DNA of 64,000 nt from Kosakonia arachidis (GCF_900116535.1 NZ_FPAU01000004.1:1-64000), one strand, 5' to 3'. Numbered from the stretch's first letter, positions 1 to 8,456 are shown. Notes: generated by a model from the sequence alone, not told the origin. Numbers and translations: made by a program.

Positions 1-348
1 TTCTGGTCTGTCGTCAGAACTTTCGGCCCAGAGCTACCTGAAGTGCCTCCTTATCCAGCATGGCTTCGGCGAGCAGCTTCTTGAGGCGGGCGTTCTCCTC
101 TTCAAGTGACTTAAGCCGCTTTACCTCAGGGACTTCCATGCCGCCAAACCTATTGCGCCAGGCATAGAAAGTAGCGTCTGAAATAGCATGCTTGCGGCAG
201 AGTTCCCGGGCAGAAACCCCGGCTTCGGCCTCGCGGAGGATACTGATAATCTGTTCGTCGGAAAAACGCTTCTTCATGGGGATGCCCTCACGTTGCTAAT
301 GAAGACATTACTAACATTGCGGTGTGTTAATCAACGGGGAGCAGGTCA
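1..348 (-). mobile_element. IS3-family (IS407-group-like) insertion sequence, partial
   Basis: This is the 5' end of an insertion sequence read on the minus strand; the rest lies left of the window. It carries an OrfA transposase subunit starting at 277. Upstream of it is a terminal sequence that on the minus strand begins TGACCTGCTCCCCGTTGATT and ends at 348, typical as remembered of IS407-group inverted repeats. The other end and the target duplication are not visible, so the exact element cannot be named. It sits about 230 bp outside the island's left attachment repeat. Confidence 0.75.
14..277 (-). CDS. IS3-family transposase OrfA
   Basis: An 87-aa OrfA protein of the IS3 family. The N-terminal half is a helix-turn-helix of the HTH_8 type (SARELCRKHAISDATFYAWR) that binds the element's terminal repeats. 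The C-terminal half is a leucine-zipper coiled coil (about residues 55-80, LKSLEEENARLKKLLAEAML) used for multimerisation. In this family a -1 frameshift fuses OrfA to the DDE catalytic OrfB, whose gene would lie left of position 1. Length and sequence are normal for the family, so this half looks intact. Confidence 0.9.
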   Translation of the reverse strand: MKKRFSDEQIISILREAEAGVSARELCRKHAISDATFYAWRNRFGGMEVPEVKRLKSLEEENARLKKLLAEAMLDKEALQVALGRKF

Positions 349-576
349 CCCCATCCCGTCATTGAGGGTGTAGGTTTTTCTTTAGGTTTGGCGCGTTTTA
401 TTTGGATGTCAGATAGCAGCATGTGTATAGAAAAAAGATCGAACCGGGTTATACACAATCCTATAAGCAATGTGTATAGATCCATTAGAAATTATGGAAT
501 TTGTTTAGACGTTGATTCTTTATTTTTTCTTTTATTTTTAGGTGGTTATGGAGTTTTTTGGACTATCTGAGGCTTG
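349..576. other. Non-coding stretch between IS end and island left att
   Basis: No convincing gene; a 60-codon open frame at 388-570 has no recognisable features and runs to the att repeat. The stretch contains TGTGTATAG at 422-430 and again at 471-479, with the inverse TATACACA at 450-457. They could be integrase arm sites of a neighbouring element or chance. The sequence is outside the 577/26288 repeats, so it is flanking DNA or the remnant of an earlier insertion at the same tRNA. Confidence 0.4.
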
Positions 577-603
577 ATATGGTGTCCCCTGCAGAAATCG
601 AAC
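577..603. repeat. Outer attachment site of the argW island
   Basis: The sequence copies the 3' end of argW: 18 identical bases (ATATGGTGTCCCCTGCAG), then, after one mismatch, AATCGAAC. The matching copy is 26288-26314 at the intact tRNA gene. It is the expected duplicate made when a P4-type integrase inserts an element into a tRNA 3' end. It marks the left border of an island of about 25.7 kb. Confidence 0.88.
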
Positions 604-847
604 TAGTAGTTAATTTACTGATTTAAAAGGCTTTTAATGAAGTTAAGTCTTTTATACCATCATAGATACCAACACTCCAAAAATAACCTTAAAAACTGTT
701 GTGAGACACTGAAAAAAGCGCCTTAATTATACTCAATTTTATCAGCCGTTGTTACTGTTTCACAGCTTGTTGATTGAAGAGCTGGTTCAAGGTGATGATG
801 AGCTGACTTCTACATTGAGCTATAAAACACAAATGTAAGGCCTCGGT

Positions 848-1660
848 ATGGATACGGTTCAGATCTACAAAGAGCTACAGGCTTGGTTCGACTACGACAA
901 CTATGTTGATGTTGAGTCTTGCACTTTGAAAGGCTTACATAAGGAGTTACAGGTCAGAAAGAACATCCTCGATTCAATTGAGTTTTTTGGAGAAGGGGAT
1001 GTTTATTTTAACCAGATCCTTGCAGGTAAGCCCTTAATCAGTAAAACGTTTGATAGCAACACTCATCTGACGGAAAGCCAAACGCACATACGACAAGTCA
1101 CCTTTGGTCATATTGAAAGCCTCAAAAGATCTCTTGAAATGTTCTCGCAAGAATCGTTCGTCAAAGGAAGTGATCAACTTACGAAAGAGGTCAAAGAGCA
1201 GCCACTAACTCAAAGTATGAGAGCCGTTTTTATGAGGACCAATGAAAGCCGTGTGTATACACACTTTGACTTGGAAAACTCATCAGATGAAGAAATCATA
1301 GGCTCGCTTCGTGCACTACTTCCGGTATGGAGGAAAGAGTATGGAATCAATAGCAGGAAGCAAGAGGCTTTCGGTCTGGGAAAGATTCTAAAGTTGGTTG
1401 ACTACCGTATCCTTCCAATGATTGATCTGCTCATGTGGGCTAAGTTGAAAGATGTTTCTCTTTCAAACACTATCCTTTCCAGACTGCTTTATCCTAAGCT
1501 CACAGATGAGGTTCGAGGAGATGAGCAACTCAAGGATACAGATCGTCCAATAGCTGCGAAGGCCATGTCAGGTGAGACCTGTAAGAATATTGAGAGTTTC
1601 ATTAACAAGAATCGTCATCTTAGCGATTTGTCAGTATCACAATTGAGAGAACTTACCTGA
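848..1660 (+). CDS. Unknown island protein (possibly DUF6387-like)
   Basis: A 270-aa soluble protein without signal peptide or membrane segments. It starts with a short motif, YKELQAWFDYDNY, and has a central LLPVWRKEYGI segment. From memory these resemble DUF6387-type proteins found in P4-type islands, but this is unverified and no function is known. It is the first gene inside the left att site, reads inward and stands alone, followed by about 100 bp of AT-rich DNA. The ATG at 848 is the only plausible start near the open-frame limit, with a weak purine-rich stretch upstream. Confidence 0.7.
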   Translation: MDTVQIYKELQAWFDYDNYVDVESCTLKGLHKELQVRKNILDSIEFFGEGDVYFNQILAGKPLISKTFDSNTHLTESQTHIRQVTFGHIESLKRSLEMFSQESFVKGSDQLTKEVKEQPLTQSMRAVFMRTNESRVYTHFDLENSSDEEIIGSLRALLPVWRKEYGINSRKQEAFGLGKILKLVDYRILPMIDLLMWAKLKDVSLSNTILSRLLYPKLTDEVRGDEQLKDTDRPIAAKAMSGETCKNIESFINKNRHLSDLSVSQLRELT

Positions 1661-1761
1661 TCATAAAAAATCTTTGTAGTAATAAAATCATCCATTAATA
1701 TTAGTGGTAAAAATTAGATGCTCAAACTAAATAAATTTCCAAACTAAAAAAAGGGGCTGCA

Positions 1762-2388
1762 ATGTTTTGTAATAAATGTGGTTCATCAATATCTGAGACT
1801 GTTAATTATTGTGGGCAGTGCGGAGAGGATTTAAGAGTTACAAAAGGCAGAGTGAATCAATCTATAGCAGGTGATAATGGATTTAGCGCCGGACAGCACA
1901 ATGTTTTTACAGGCAATAACATTAATTTAGGTATGAGAGATGAAAGGCCTAAAGCATTCATTGACAGGGAAAGTGTGAAGCCAGTTAAGTTAATGGGGAA
2001 GCATATAAAAACAGCATGGCTAATGGTGGTCGGATTTGTTGGTTTTTTTGCCAACGTAGCAACAATTTTTACATCAATTGGAACACCTAATAATTACAAT
2101 ATGATATTATGGTTGCTATGTAGTTTCAGTGCTTTTCTTTTTATTTTGGGGTTTTTACTAAAGCGATTTCGTTTTATGCCTTTGATTTTTCAAAGAAATG
2201 CCGAATCAGATAGGTCTGGATATGTCTATATTACAAAACTATCAGGTAATTGTGCTCTTTGTGATGGAGAATTGAAGCTTAGGCATTTGGGACCTAAAAA
2301 TAATAAGAAAATGTTTCTATGTTGTACAAGGAATCCTGAACATCGGTGCCATTTTGATCCGACCATCCTAAATGATCCTATAAATTAA
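1762..2388 (+). CDS. Zinc-ribbon membrane protein
   Basis: A 208-aa protein with three parts. Residues 2-22 form an N-terminal zinc ribbon (FCNKCG...YCGQCG, two CxxC knuckles). A Gly/Asn-rich low-complexity stretch (GDNGFSAGQHNVFTGNNI) follows at about residues 37-54. Two hydrophobic segments at about 85-107 and 113-133 should span the inner membrane. The C-terminal domain has a second Cys/His cluster (CALC, CC, HRC) resembling a topoisomerase-type zinc finger. An AAGGGG ribosome site precedes the ATG. The cellular role is unknown; membrane anchoring with two metal sites suggests sensing or nucleic-acid binding, which is inference. Confidence 0.8.
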   Translation: MFCNKCGSSISETVNYCGQCGEDLRVTKGRVNQSIAGDNGFSAGQHNVFTGNNINLGMRDERPKAFIDRESVKPVKLMGKHIKTAWLMVVGFVGFFANVATIFTSIGTPNNYNMILWLLCSFSAFLFILGFLLKRFRFMPLIFQRNAESDRSGYVYITKLSGNCALCDGELKLRHLGPKNNKKMFLCCTRNPEHRCHFDPTILNDPIN

Positions 2389-2689
2389 AAAATAAAAGCC
2401 TGTGATGAAATAAAAAATAATCTCAGGCTGAGAAAAATATTAAATACAATGGATTCACAGTAAAAACGATGCTCAGCAGCACAAGGGTGGAAGAGAAATG
2501 GTTTTCAAAATCTAAGTTTATCTGTTTCCATAAAATGTGCTCGATGTCAAGAGAGTGTGAAGGATTATTATTCTCCCCCACAATAGTCCTTTAACGATCT
2601 ACCACAAGAAACAATGTCCACTACATCCCTTCAAAGCCTGTTCCCGTCTCTTTAGTATCAACTCATCGACAAGACGAGGAGATACAGCA
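2389..2689. other. AT-rich intergenic region before the AlpA-like gene
   Basis: About 300 bp with no gene seen. An imperfect hairpin just after the zinc-ribbon gene (AGCCTG at 2398-2403 with CAGGCT at 2424-2429) may end its transcript. The right part must hold the promoter of the AlpA-like regulator. The leader motif CATCGACAA at 2664-2672 recurs before the next gene (2922-2930). Confidence 0.4.
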
Positions 2690-2902
2690 ATGACTACAGT
2701 AACTACAAACACCACACGACTGATCCGCTTACCTGAAGTGCTACATAAAACCGGTTACAAAAAAGCATGGATTTACCGATTGATTTCCGAAAATAGATTC
2801 CCTAAACCTATCAAATTAGGTTCGAGAGCTGTGGCCTTTATTGAGATTGAAGTCGATGAGTGGATTTCTAACACCATTAGCAATTCGAGAACAGCTTCAT
2901 AG
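2690..2902 (+). CDS. AlpA-family transcriptional regulator / excisionase-like protein
   Basis: A 70-aa MerR-superfamily winged-helix protein of the AlpA (phage_AlpA) type. The core LIRLPEVLHKTGYKKAWIYR is the helix-turn-helix, followed by the wing RFPKPIKLGSRAVAFIEIEV and the family's EVDEWI ending. In P4-type satellites and islands such proteins activate integrase expression or act as excisionases, so it is the likely switch for island excision. A GAGGAGA ribosome site lies about 8 bases before the ATG. The next gene follows 40 bp downstream and may be co-transcribed. Confidence 0.88.
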   Translation: MTTVTTNTTRLIRLPEVLHKTGYKKAWIYRLISENRFPKPIKLGSRAVAFIEIEVDEWISNTISNSRTAS

Positions 2903-2942
2903 TTAGGCTCCAGACGAACAACATCGACAAAGTGAGGACAAC

Positions 2943-3566
2943 GTGGAAATTAAAGAATTCATGAAAATTGGAAACCTTTCAAGGCTTGTGAGTCAAAAAA
3001 ACTTCGATAAGATTTTCGATGCTGAAGCTATCAGGTTATTACCTGTGAATACATTGAGTAAGAAATCCGCGGAATGTTTAAGCTATTACCTCGAAGATAG
3101 CGAATACAATCCATTCCAGGTTTTACCTGAGTTAAATGAAGATAGTCGAAACTATATCTATGAAACCATACTGTCAGTGATCAAATGTAATGAGCTACTC
3201 AGAAAGTTATCGAAAAAAATCACACAGAACGAAATTCATATTGCTGTAAAAGAGGCTGGAAAGGGCGAAGACCATATCTTGCTCTGTAGCTTAAGTGTGC
3301 AAAAAGGGATGTTAGACCATTATGTGAAAACAATGCCGGATCTTCTCCCAGATGAAGATTCATTTATGACAGATGACATGAATTTTCTTAAGCTAAGCAC
3401 TGAAGATATAACGAAAATTTTGCTGTGTGACATGTTGGAAAGAGGAGCATTGATGATTCATATGGGAGATGAACTCCGCAGTAAAGCTAAAGTTATTCAA
3501 GAGGAATACTGGAAAGAAGTAGAAAATATTTACAACGGACAAACGACAATAAAAATTATTATTTAA
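2943..3566 (+). CDS. Unknown island protein, 207 aa
   Basis: A 207-aa soluble, mainly helical, acidic protein with no recognised domain. The GTG at 2943 is preferred as start because GAGG lies five bases upstream; an internal ATG at 2961 would shorten it by six residues. It follows the AlpA-like gene by 40 bp, and both genes share the leader CATCGACAA plus a purine-rich ribosome site, so they are probably expressed together. It could belong to the regulatory or excision module, but that is position-based inference only. Confidence 0.65.
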   Translation: MEIKEFMKIGNLSRLVSQKNFDKIFDAEAIRLLPVNTLSKKSAECLSYYLEDSEYNPFQVLPELNEDSRNYIYETILSVIKCNELLRKLSKKITQNEIHIAVKEAGKGEDHILLCSLSVQKGMLDHYVKTMPDLLPDEDSFMTDDMNFLKLSTEDITKILLCDMLERGALMIHMGDELRSKAKVIQEEYWKEVENIYNGQTTIKIII

Positions 3567-3881
3567 AATGTCATCGTTCCAAAAGTGTAAAGTTTTAATA
3601 TCAAAAACTAGTAAAATTTAACAGAATACTTTCCAAATTATTTTTTGGAGCCGCTGTATTACTTATGCACTAAGGCTTTATTAGTTTTTCTTCTTGAATC
3701 GGGTATGACTACTCTTTACTAGCCGTACTGGTTTCTTTCACGTGAAAGAATTTTTTTTAAATATATAAATTCATTATAGATAAACCAATAAAAAGCAAAA
3801 AAAATTTGCAAAATTTAAATTGGTCAAATAAAGATAAGCCGTAGTGATTACTAAATGTAAAGTTTTCGGAGGGTTATTATA
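3567..3881. other. Intergenic region with palindrome upstream of recombinase operon
   Basis: About 315 bp of very AT-rich DNA. It contains the perfect 18-bp palindrome TTCTTTCACGTGAAAGAA at 3733-3750, followed directly by eight T residues. The short sequence TGTAAAGTTTT occurs at both ends of the region (about 3586 and 3857). It should hold the recombinase operon promoter and may hold the left end of that module. Confidence 0.5.
3733..3750. promoter_or_regulatory. 18-bp perfect palindrome (operator or terminator)
   Basis: TTCTTTCACGTGAAAGAA is self-complementary over its full length. The T8 run after it fits a weak intrinsic terminator for the upstream gene, while its symmetry also fits a dimeric repressor site controlling the recombinase operon about 130 bp downstream. 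The sequence alone cannot separate these. Confidence 0.4.
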
Positions 3882-5087
3882 ATGTCATATAAAATAAAAA
3901 AATTTGTGATGAGCAACGGCGAACGAGGATGCTTGGTTCTCGATAAAGAAACACAATTGCCAGTTTACTATCAAAATCTCTATCTCACAGCGAATGTAAG
4001 GAACAGAAGTGCGACCGCATCAACAATGGAGATAGTCGCAACAAACTTACTCATACTGAGTAATTACATGAAAAGTAGGAATATCAATATCATTGACAGG
4101 ATTGAAAACAAGGTATTCTTAACCGTAGCTGAAATTGATGACCTGATACGGTATGCAAAGCAACGGTTCGATCAACAAAAAATTACGAATGTAAGATTAC
4201 TCAAAGGAAAGCAGATTGCTACAAGAACTTTTAGTTACAGGATACACGTTTTTTCAAATTACCTAAAATGGTTGTGCGGATTGATTCATTCTATGAAGGG
4301 AATCCATGCCAGATATGAAATCGATACTTTCATAGAAAATTTGAGAGCACATCTCCCACGAAATAAATCACACAGCATGAACGACAGAAAAGACAAATCA
4401 TTGAGTGAAGAAAAAATAAAAACTCTGTTTAATCTGTTGGAAGTCGAAGGGAGCCAAAACCCCTTTCAGAAGGAGGTTCAAGTCAGGAACAGGCTCATTT
4501 TTACCTTGTTACTGAATTGCGGGTTGAGAGCAGGTGAGTTACTAAATCTTAAAGTAAATGATCTAAATCTTAGGAATAACACACTAAGTATCTTCAGAAG
4601 GCATGACTGCATTGAAGATCGGAGGCTAAATCAGCCATTAGTCAAAACTGGCGAAAGGATAATCCCATTATCAGACGAGTTAGTGATGGAGATTTTTGAT
4701 TACATACAAACTTGTAGGAGTAAAACCACTAAAAAGAAAAAACATGACTTCCTGTTTGTAACTCACAGCGCAGGTAAAACGGTAGGAGAACCATTATCTG
4801 TATCAGCATATGAGAAAATAATTTCAACTATTAAAAAAACAAGCCCGGAATTAAAAAATTTATCAGGGCATAAATTGAGACATTCCTGGAACTATTTTTA
4901 TTCAAATGAAATTGATGGTTCAAATTTAGAAAGCAGTCGAAAGTCAGGATTGAGGTGCTATCTCATGGGGTGGTCAAAAGATTCAAAGATGTCAGAAAAC
5001 TATAACTTCAAACACATATCAATGAAAGAAAAGGAAGTTATTGGGAGGGTTTATGATTCTTTGAGAAAAATAATCAAAGGGGAATGA
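3882..5087 (+). CDS. Tyrosine recombinase, first of a trio (Tn554 TnpA / GmtY-like)
   Basis: A 401-aa site-specific tyrosine recombinase. A long N-terminal core-binding region (about 1-170) precedes a complete catalytic domain: Arg216 in GLRAGELLNL, His330 and Arg333 in GHKLRHSW, the Trp of MGWSK, and nucleophile Tyr374 in SENYNF. GGAGG lies 9 bases before the ATG. One base separates it from the next recombinase, giving a translationally coupled operon of three recombinases and a small helper. The arrangement resembles Tn554 tnpABC and the gamma-mobile-trio islands; assignment to GmtY is from memory and needs a profile search. Confidence 0.88.
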   Translation: MSYKIKKFVMSNGERGCLVLDKETQLPVYYQNLYLTANVRNRSATASTMEIVATNLLILSNYMKSRNINIIDRIENKVFLTVAEIDDLIRYAKQRFDQQKITNVRLLKGKQIATRTFSYRIHVFSNYLKWLCGLIHSMKGIHARYEIDTFIENLRAHLPRNKSHSMNDRKDKSLSEEKIKTLFNLLEVEGSQNPFQKEVQVRNRLIFTLLLNCGLRAGELLNLKVNDLNLRNNTLSIFRRHDCIEDRRLNQPLVKTGERIIPLSDELVMEIFDYIQTCRSKTTKKKKHDFLFVTHSAGKTVGEPLSVSAYEKIISTIKKTSPELKNLSGHKLRHSWNYFYSNEIDGSNLESSRKSGLRCYLMGWSKDSKMSENYNFKHISMKEKEVIGRVYDSLRKIIKGE

Positions 5088-5088
5088 A

Positions 5089-6402
5089 ATGCAAATAAAT
5101 ACTTTAAAAAAAGAGAATGTGGTGCTTGCAATGATGGAAGGATATAGCTTCATTATTCCTGATATTAAATGGCAATTAGATAAAAATAATTGTGTTTACC
5201 CACACAAGGTTGCCGATAAAATGCCAGAGCCGATGCGTGTTGGTTATCTGAATACCTTGGCTTACTTTTCGGCTGAATACAGTTCAGGTTACACAAAAAA
5301 CATAAACCAGATTTTTAGTCAATGGTTAGGGATGATAGACATTAAGACGATCGATGCTAATGCGGTTTATCAATTTAATGTTAGTTTAGGGCCTGAGAAA
5401 AACTACAAACTAAACTCTATAAAGCAGTTTCTAACGAAGTGGAAAAAGCTCGGTTATGTAGGAGTTGAAACTTCCGCTTTAACAATGCTGGAAAAAATAA
5501 ATATTAAAACTAATTTGACAGGAGAAGCCGTTAAACGAAGAGACCCAAATACTGGACCGCTAACTGGAAAAGAGCTGGAAGTCGTTCTTAAGAGTATCAG
5601 CAATTTGTTAAAAGAAGATAAAATTCCCATGTATCTTTATTGCTATGTCATTCTTTTAGCAACAACGGGAAGGAGGCCTTTACAGTTAACCTCCTTAAAA
5701 ACAAAAGATCTCATCAGAACGGGAGACGGTTGCTTTCTAAATATACCGAAAGTTAAACAAAGGAAGGACTTTAGAAGTGAGTTTAGCATGGTAAGTATCG
5801 ATGACTGCCTTAATGAAAAACTAACAACCTTGATTGATATGAATCAAAAATATATCGAAGATAGTATTAATCAGAAGATTAGTCATATAAAAAATGAATT
5901 ACCTATATTCATGGACTACAAAAAACCCGTATCAATTCAGTCTGGTCAAAGTTTAGAAACCATCATGGCAACTGATTTTTTACATATGAAGAATTCATTT
6001 ATATCTAAAGAATTAAATAAAATCACCACTAAATTTAATATCCAGTCCTCAAGAACCCACAATCCTATAAGTCTGAATGCCAGACGATTCAGGTATACCC
6101 TTGGATCTCGTTTAGCAAAGGAAGGAGCCTCAGTTGAAGTGATAGCAAAAGCATTAGACCATAAATCCATCAACTCATCAGGGATATACGTAAAAAACAG
6201 CCCAGAAAATGTTCATGAAATTGACATGAAACTTCATTCATTTTTTGATCCTCTATCAAAGATCTTTCTTGGTGGCGATAGCATTCAGAACAAGAAGCTG
6301 TTTAGAGAATATGTTTTAAATTCTTTTGGATTTACTAATTGTAAACACGAACACGTAGAGTGTTTTACCTGCAAAAACTTTAGAGCCTGGAGTTCTGAAT
6401 GA
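5089..6402 (+). CDS. Tyrosine recombinase, second of the trio, with atypical catalytic box
   Basis: A 437-aa tyrosine recombinase. The first arginine box is present (Arg195/196 in TTGRRPLQL), as are His358 (LDHKS) and Tyr367 (GIYVK). The usual HxxR box reads RRFR, so His is replaced by Arg332 with Arg335 kept. A C-terminal Cys/His cluster (NCKHEHVECFTCKNF) may bind zinc. The start at 5089 follows the preceding stop by one base, with AAAGGGG as ribosome site, and the gene overlaps the next by ATGA. It may be a non-catalytic or directionality partner of the first and third recombinases, which is inference. Confidence 0.85.
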   Translation: MQINTLKKENVVLAMMEGYSFIIPDIKWQLDKNNCVYPHKVADKMPEPMRVGYLNTLAYFSAEYSSGYTKNINQIFSQWLGMIDIKTIDANAVYQFNVSLGPEKNYKLNSIKQFLTKWKKLGYVGVETSALTMLEKINIKTNLTGEAVKRRDPNTGPLTGKELEVVLKSISNLLKEDKIPMYLYCYVILLATTGRRPLQLTSLKTKDLIRTGDGCFLNIPKVKQRKDFRSEFSMVSIDDCLNEKLTTLIDMNQKYIEDSINQKISHIKNELPIFMDYKKPVSIQSGQSLETIMATDFLHMKNSFISKELNKITTKFNIQSSRTHNPISLNARRFRYTLGSRLAKEGASVEVIAKALDHKSINSSGIYVKNSPENVHEIDMKLHSFFDPLSKIFLGGDSIQNKKLFREYVLNSFGFTNCKHEHVECFTCKNFRAWSSE

Positions 6403-8030
6403 CCAATGTGATTTTATTCGAGCCAATAAATACTAATAATCCATCATTTAATGTTGAAGGTTTTATTGAGTTTTGTAAGAGTAATATATTCAACTCAAAG
6501 TTAGCGATTACATGGGAAAGCAATGTATGGAAGGGATGTTACAAATTCAACAAGTTTGACATGAAAAATAATCGAAATAGCAAAGATAAATTAGATGATG
6601 GTTTCATTGATTTTGCTAAAGCTTATATGTTTCATATTCATTCTTTTAACAAGTCAAAATCAAACCAGAATGCTTTGGCAATGTTGAAGATCGTTGAGTT
6701 TGTGCTATTGAAATCATACGGTGAAGCTAATTTAGTCAAGTGTAATAATAACATTTTTGATGAGTGTGTAAGAGTATCAACGGCTAAATATACGAAATTA
6801 ACAGCAGTTGGAATTGGTAAGGAACTTGAGAAACTATGTTTATTTTTGAGTGAAAACAGAATGACAAGCTCATCATACTTTTTTTGGGTAAATCCGTTAA
6901 GGCATAAAATAACTCAAAGTTGGCAAGGTTATGAACCTTCGCTGGAAGGGCACTCAAAATTACCAGATATAAAGTCTGTCATAGCCATTGCGGAGATTTT
7001 CTCAAAAGATGAAAGCCAACTGTCTGTGAGGGACATTTTCACAACGTCTGTTCTTACACTGCTGATGTGTGCACCAGGACGAATCTCGGAAATTTTAAGC
7101 CTTCCTGCGGATTGTGAGATTACAGAGCATGATGAGAACGGCATTGAACGATATGGTTTAAGGTTTTTTTCAGCGAAGGGGTATGCTGGAGACATCAAAT
7201 GGATTCCTTCAGTAATGGTCCCTGTAGCTAAAAAGGCCATAGCCCGGTTGAGAAAGTTGTCCACCCATCCAAGGTTTGTTGCAAAAACGATGGAAGGGAA
7301 GGTCCCTGAGTCATACAAACATGAACTCTTTACTAAAAAGCCTCAAAATTTTCCCTGGTATGATGAAGAAAAGAAAATCAAATATTCGAATGCTTTATGT
7401 CTGTTATTCGAGGGGCAATTATGTAAGAAAACGAGCAAACCTTTGGCACCTTTGTTCAGACCAACTGCTCAGTTTTTTAGACTGGATATTGATGCATTTG
7501 CAAGTATCAAAGGCACTACCAACCTGTTTAAAAGACACGGTTATATTAACGAAGATGGTAGCCCGTATTCGCTTAGGACTCATCAATTAAGACATCTACT
7601 TAATACGTTTTCTCAAATCAATGGTATGGACGAGTTTAGCATCGCCAGATGGTCTGGAAGGAAGTTGGTATCACAAAATGTTTCCTACGATCACCGATCA
7701 CACTTACAAATGATCAATCTCATGAAAGATAAAACTTCAATCGGAGCCGGTAATAGCCATAGGAAAAAAGAAATAGCTGTTATGGACATAACTGATTTCG
7801 ATTTATCGAATGATGGAGCTGTGCTCGTCACTAAGCATGGCTACTGCAAGCACTCATATGTTTTTGAGCCTTGTTGTTATTATCCCTTACAAGACTCTGG
7901 AAAGGATGATGGCCAACTAATGATGATACACACTAAAATTCTTGAAAAAACCAATTATGATAAAAATGATGGGAATGTTAATGCTGATAAATGGTATGAA
8001 TTTCAAAATAAAATAATAAAAGGAGAGTAA
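6399..8030 (+). CDS. Tyrosine recombinase, third of the trio (Tn554 TnpB / GmtZ-like)
   Basis: A 543-aa large tyrosine recombinase. Catalytic residues are visible: Arg228 in APGRISEIL, His395 and Arg398 in HQLRHLLNTF, a Trp in RWSGRK at the position often held by His or Trp, and Tyr430 in NVSYDH. The RWSGRK...YDH motif and the large size match TnpB of Tn554 and related elements. A C-terminal CKHSYVFEPCC cluster again suggests a metal-binding tail. It overlaps the upstream gene by 4 bp and abuts the next gene, so all four are probably translated from one message. Confidence 0.85.
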   Translation: MTNVILFEPINTNNPSFNVEGFIEFCKSNIFNSKLAITWESNVWKGCYKFNKFDMKNNRNSKDKLDDGFIDFAKAYMFHIHSFNKSKSNQNALAMLKIVEFVLLKSYGEANLVKCNNNIFDECVRVSTAKYTKLTAVGIGKELEKLCLFLSENRMTSSSYFFWVNPLRHKITQSWQGYEPSLEGHSKLPDIKSVIAIAEIFSKDESQLSVRDIFTTSVLTLLMCAPGRISEILSLPADCEITEHDENGIERYGLRFFSAKGYAGDIKWIPSVMVPVAKKAIARLRKLSTHPRFVAKTMEGKVPESYKHELFTKKPQNFPWYDEEKKIKYSNALCLLFEGQLCKKTSKPLAPLFRPTAQFFRLDIDAFASIKGTTNLFKRHGYINEDGSPYSLRTHQLRHLLNTFSQINGMDEFSIARWSGRKLVSQNVSYDHRSHLQMINLMKDKTSIGAGNSHRKKEIAVMDITDFDLSNDGAVLVTKHGYCKHSYVFEPCCYYPLQDSGKDDGQLMMIHTKILEKTNYDKNDGNVNADKWYEFQNKIIKGE

Positions 8031-8456
8031 ATGGCTAAACATATTACTGGTTATGATGAAAAATTGATAATGAAAGTCATTAATACTTGGAATGACGATG
8101 AGAAGCTGACCTGGGAGGCTTTATGTGACGAGTTGATAAAGATTATTGGTAAGAGACCTTCAAGGCAATCTTTGAGTAGTCATGTTAAAATTGCAGATTG
8201 TTTTAATTCAAAGAAGATGCTTCTCAAGTCTGGCGTGAAAGAAACATGTGTTGTTAAACCTGCTAATTTAAAAATTGCTTGTCAGAGAATAAAAAGGCTC
8301 GAAATTGAAAACGAAGCTTTGATAGCATTGAATAACAAGTATTTAGAGCAGTTTAAGATATGGCTATATAATTCTCATTTAAAGCAAATAACAGCCGAAG
8401 AGCTTAATCGTCCCTTACCTAAAAAAGATATTCAAATAGAAATTGATAGGTTTTAA
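8031..8456 (+). CDS. Small accessory protein of the recombinase trio (TnpC/GmtX-like)
   Basis: A 141-aa protein that starts immediately after the third recombinase stop; its GGAGAG ribosome site lies in that gene's last codons. The N-terminal half looks like a helix-turn-helix (LTWEALCDELIKIIG...PSRQSLSSHV). The C-terminal half is a coiled coil with heptad leucines (IKRLEIENEALIALNNKYLE). Tn554 TnpC is similar in size and position and affects the frequency and orientation of transposition. A role as DNA-binding accessory to the recombinases is likely; GmtX identity is untested. Confidence 0.75.
   Translation: MAKHITGYDEKLIMKVINTWNDDEKLTWEALCDELIKIIGKRPSRQSLSSHVKIADCFNSKKMLLKSGVKETCVVKPANLKIACQRIKRLEIENEALIALNNKYLEQFKIWLYNSHLKQITAEELNRPLPKKDIQIEIDRF

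Noticed and set aside
388-570. A 60-codon open frame beside the outer att site
   Set aside because: No recognisable domain, no good ribosome site, and it runs into the att repeat in AT-rich DNA; it is probably chance.
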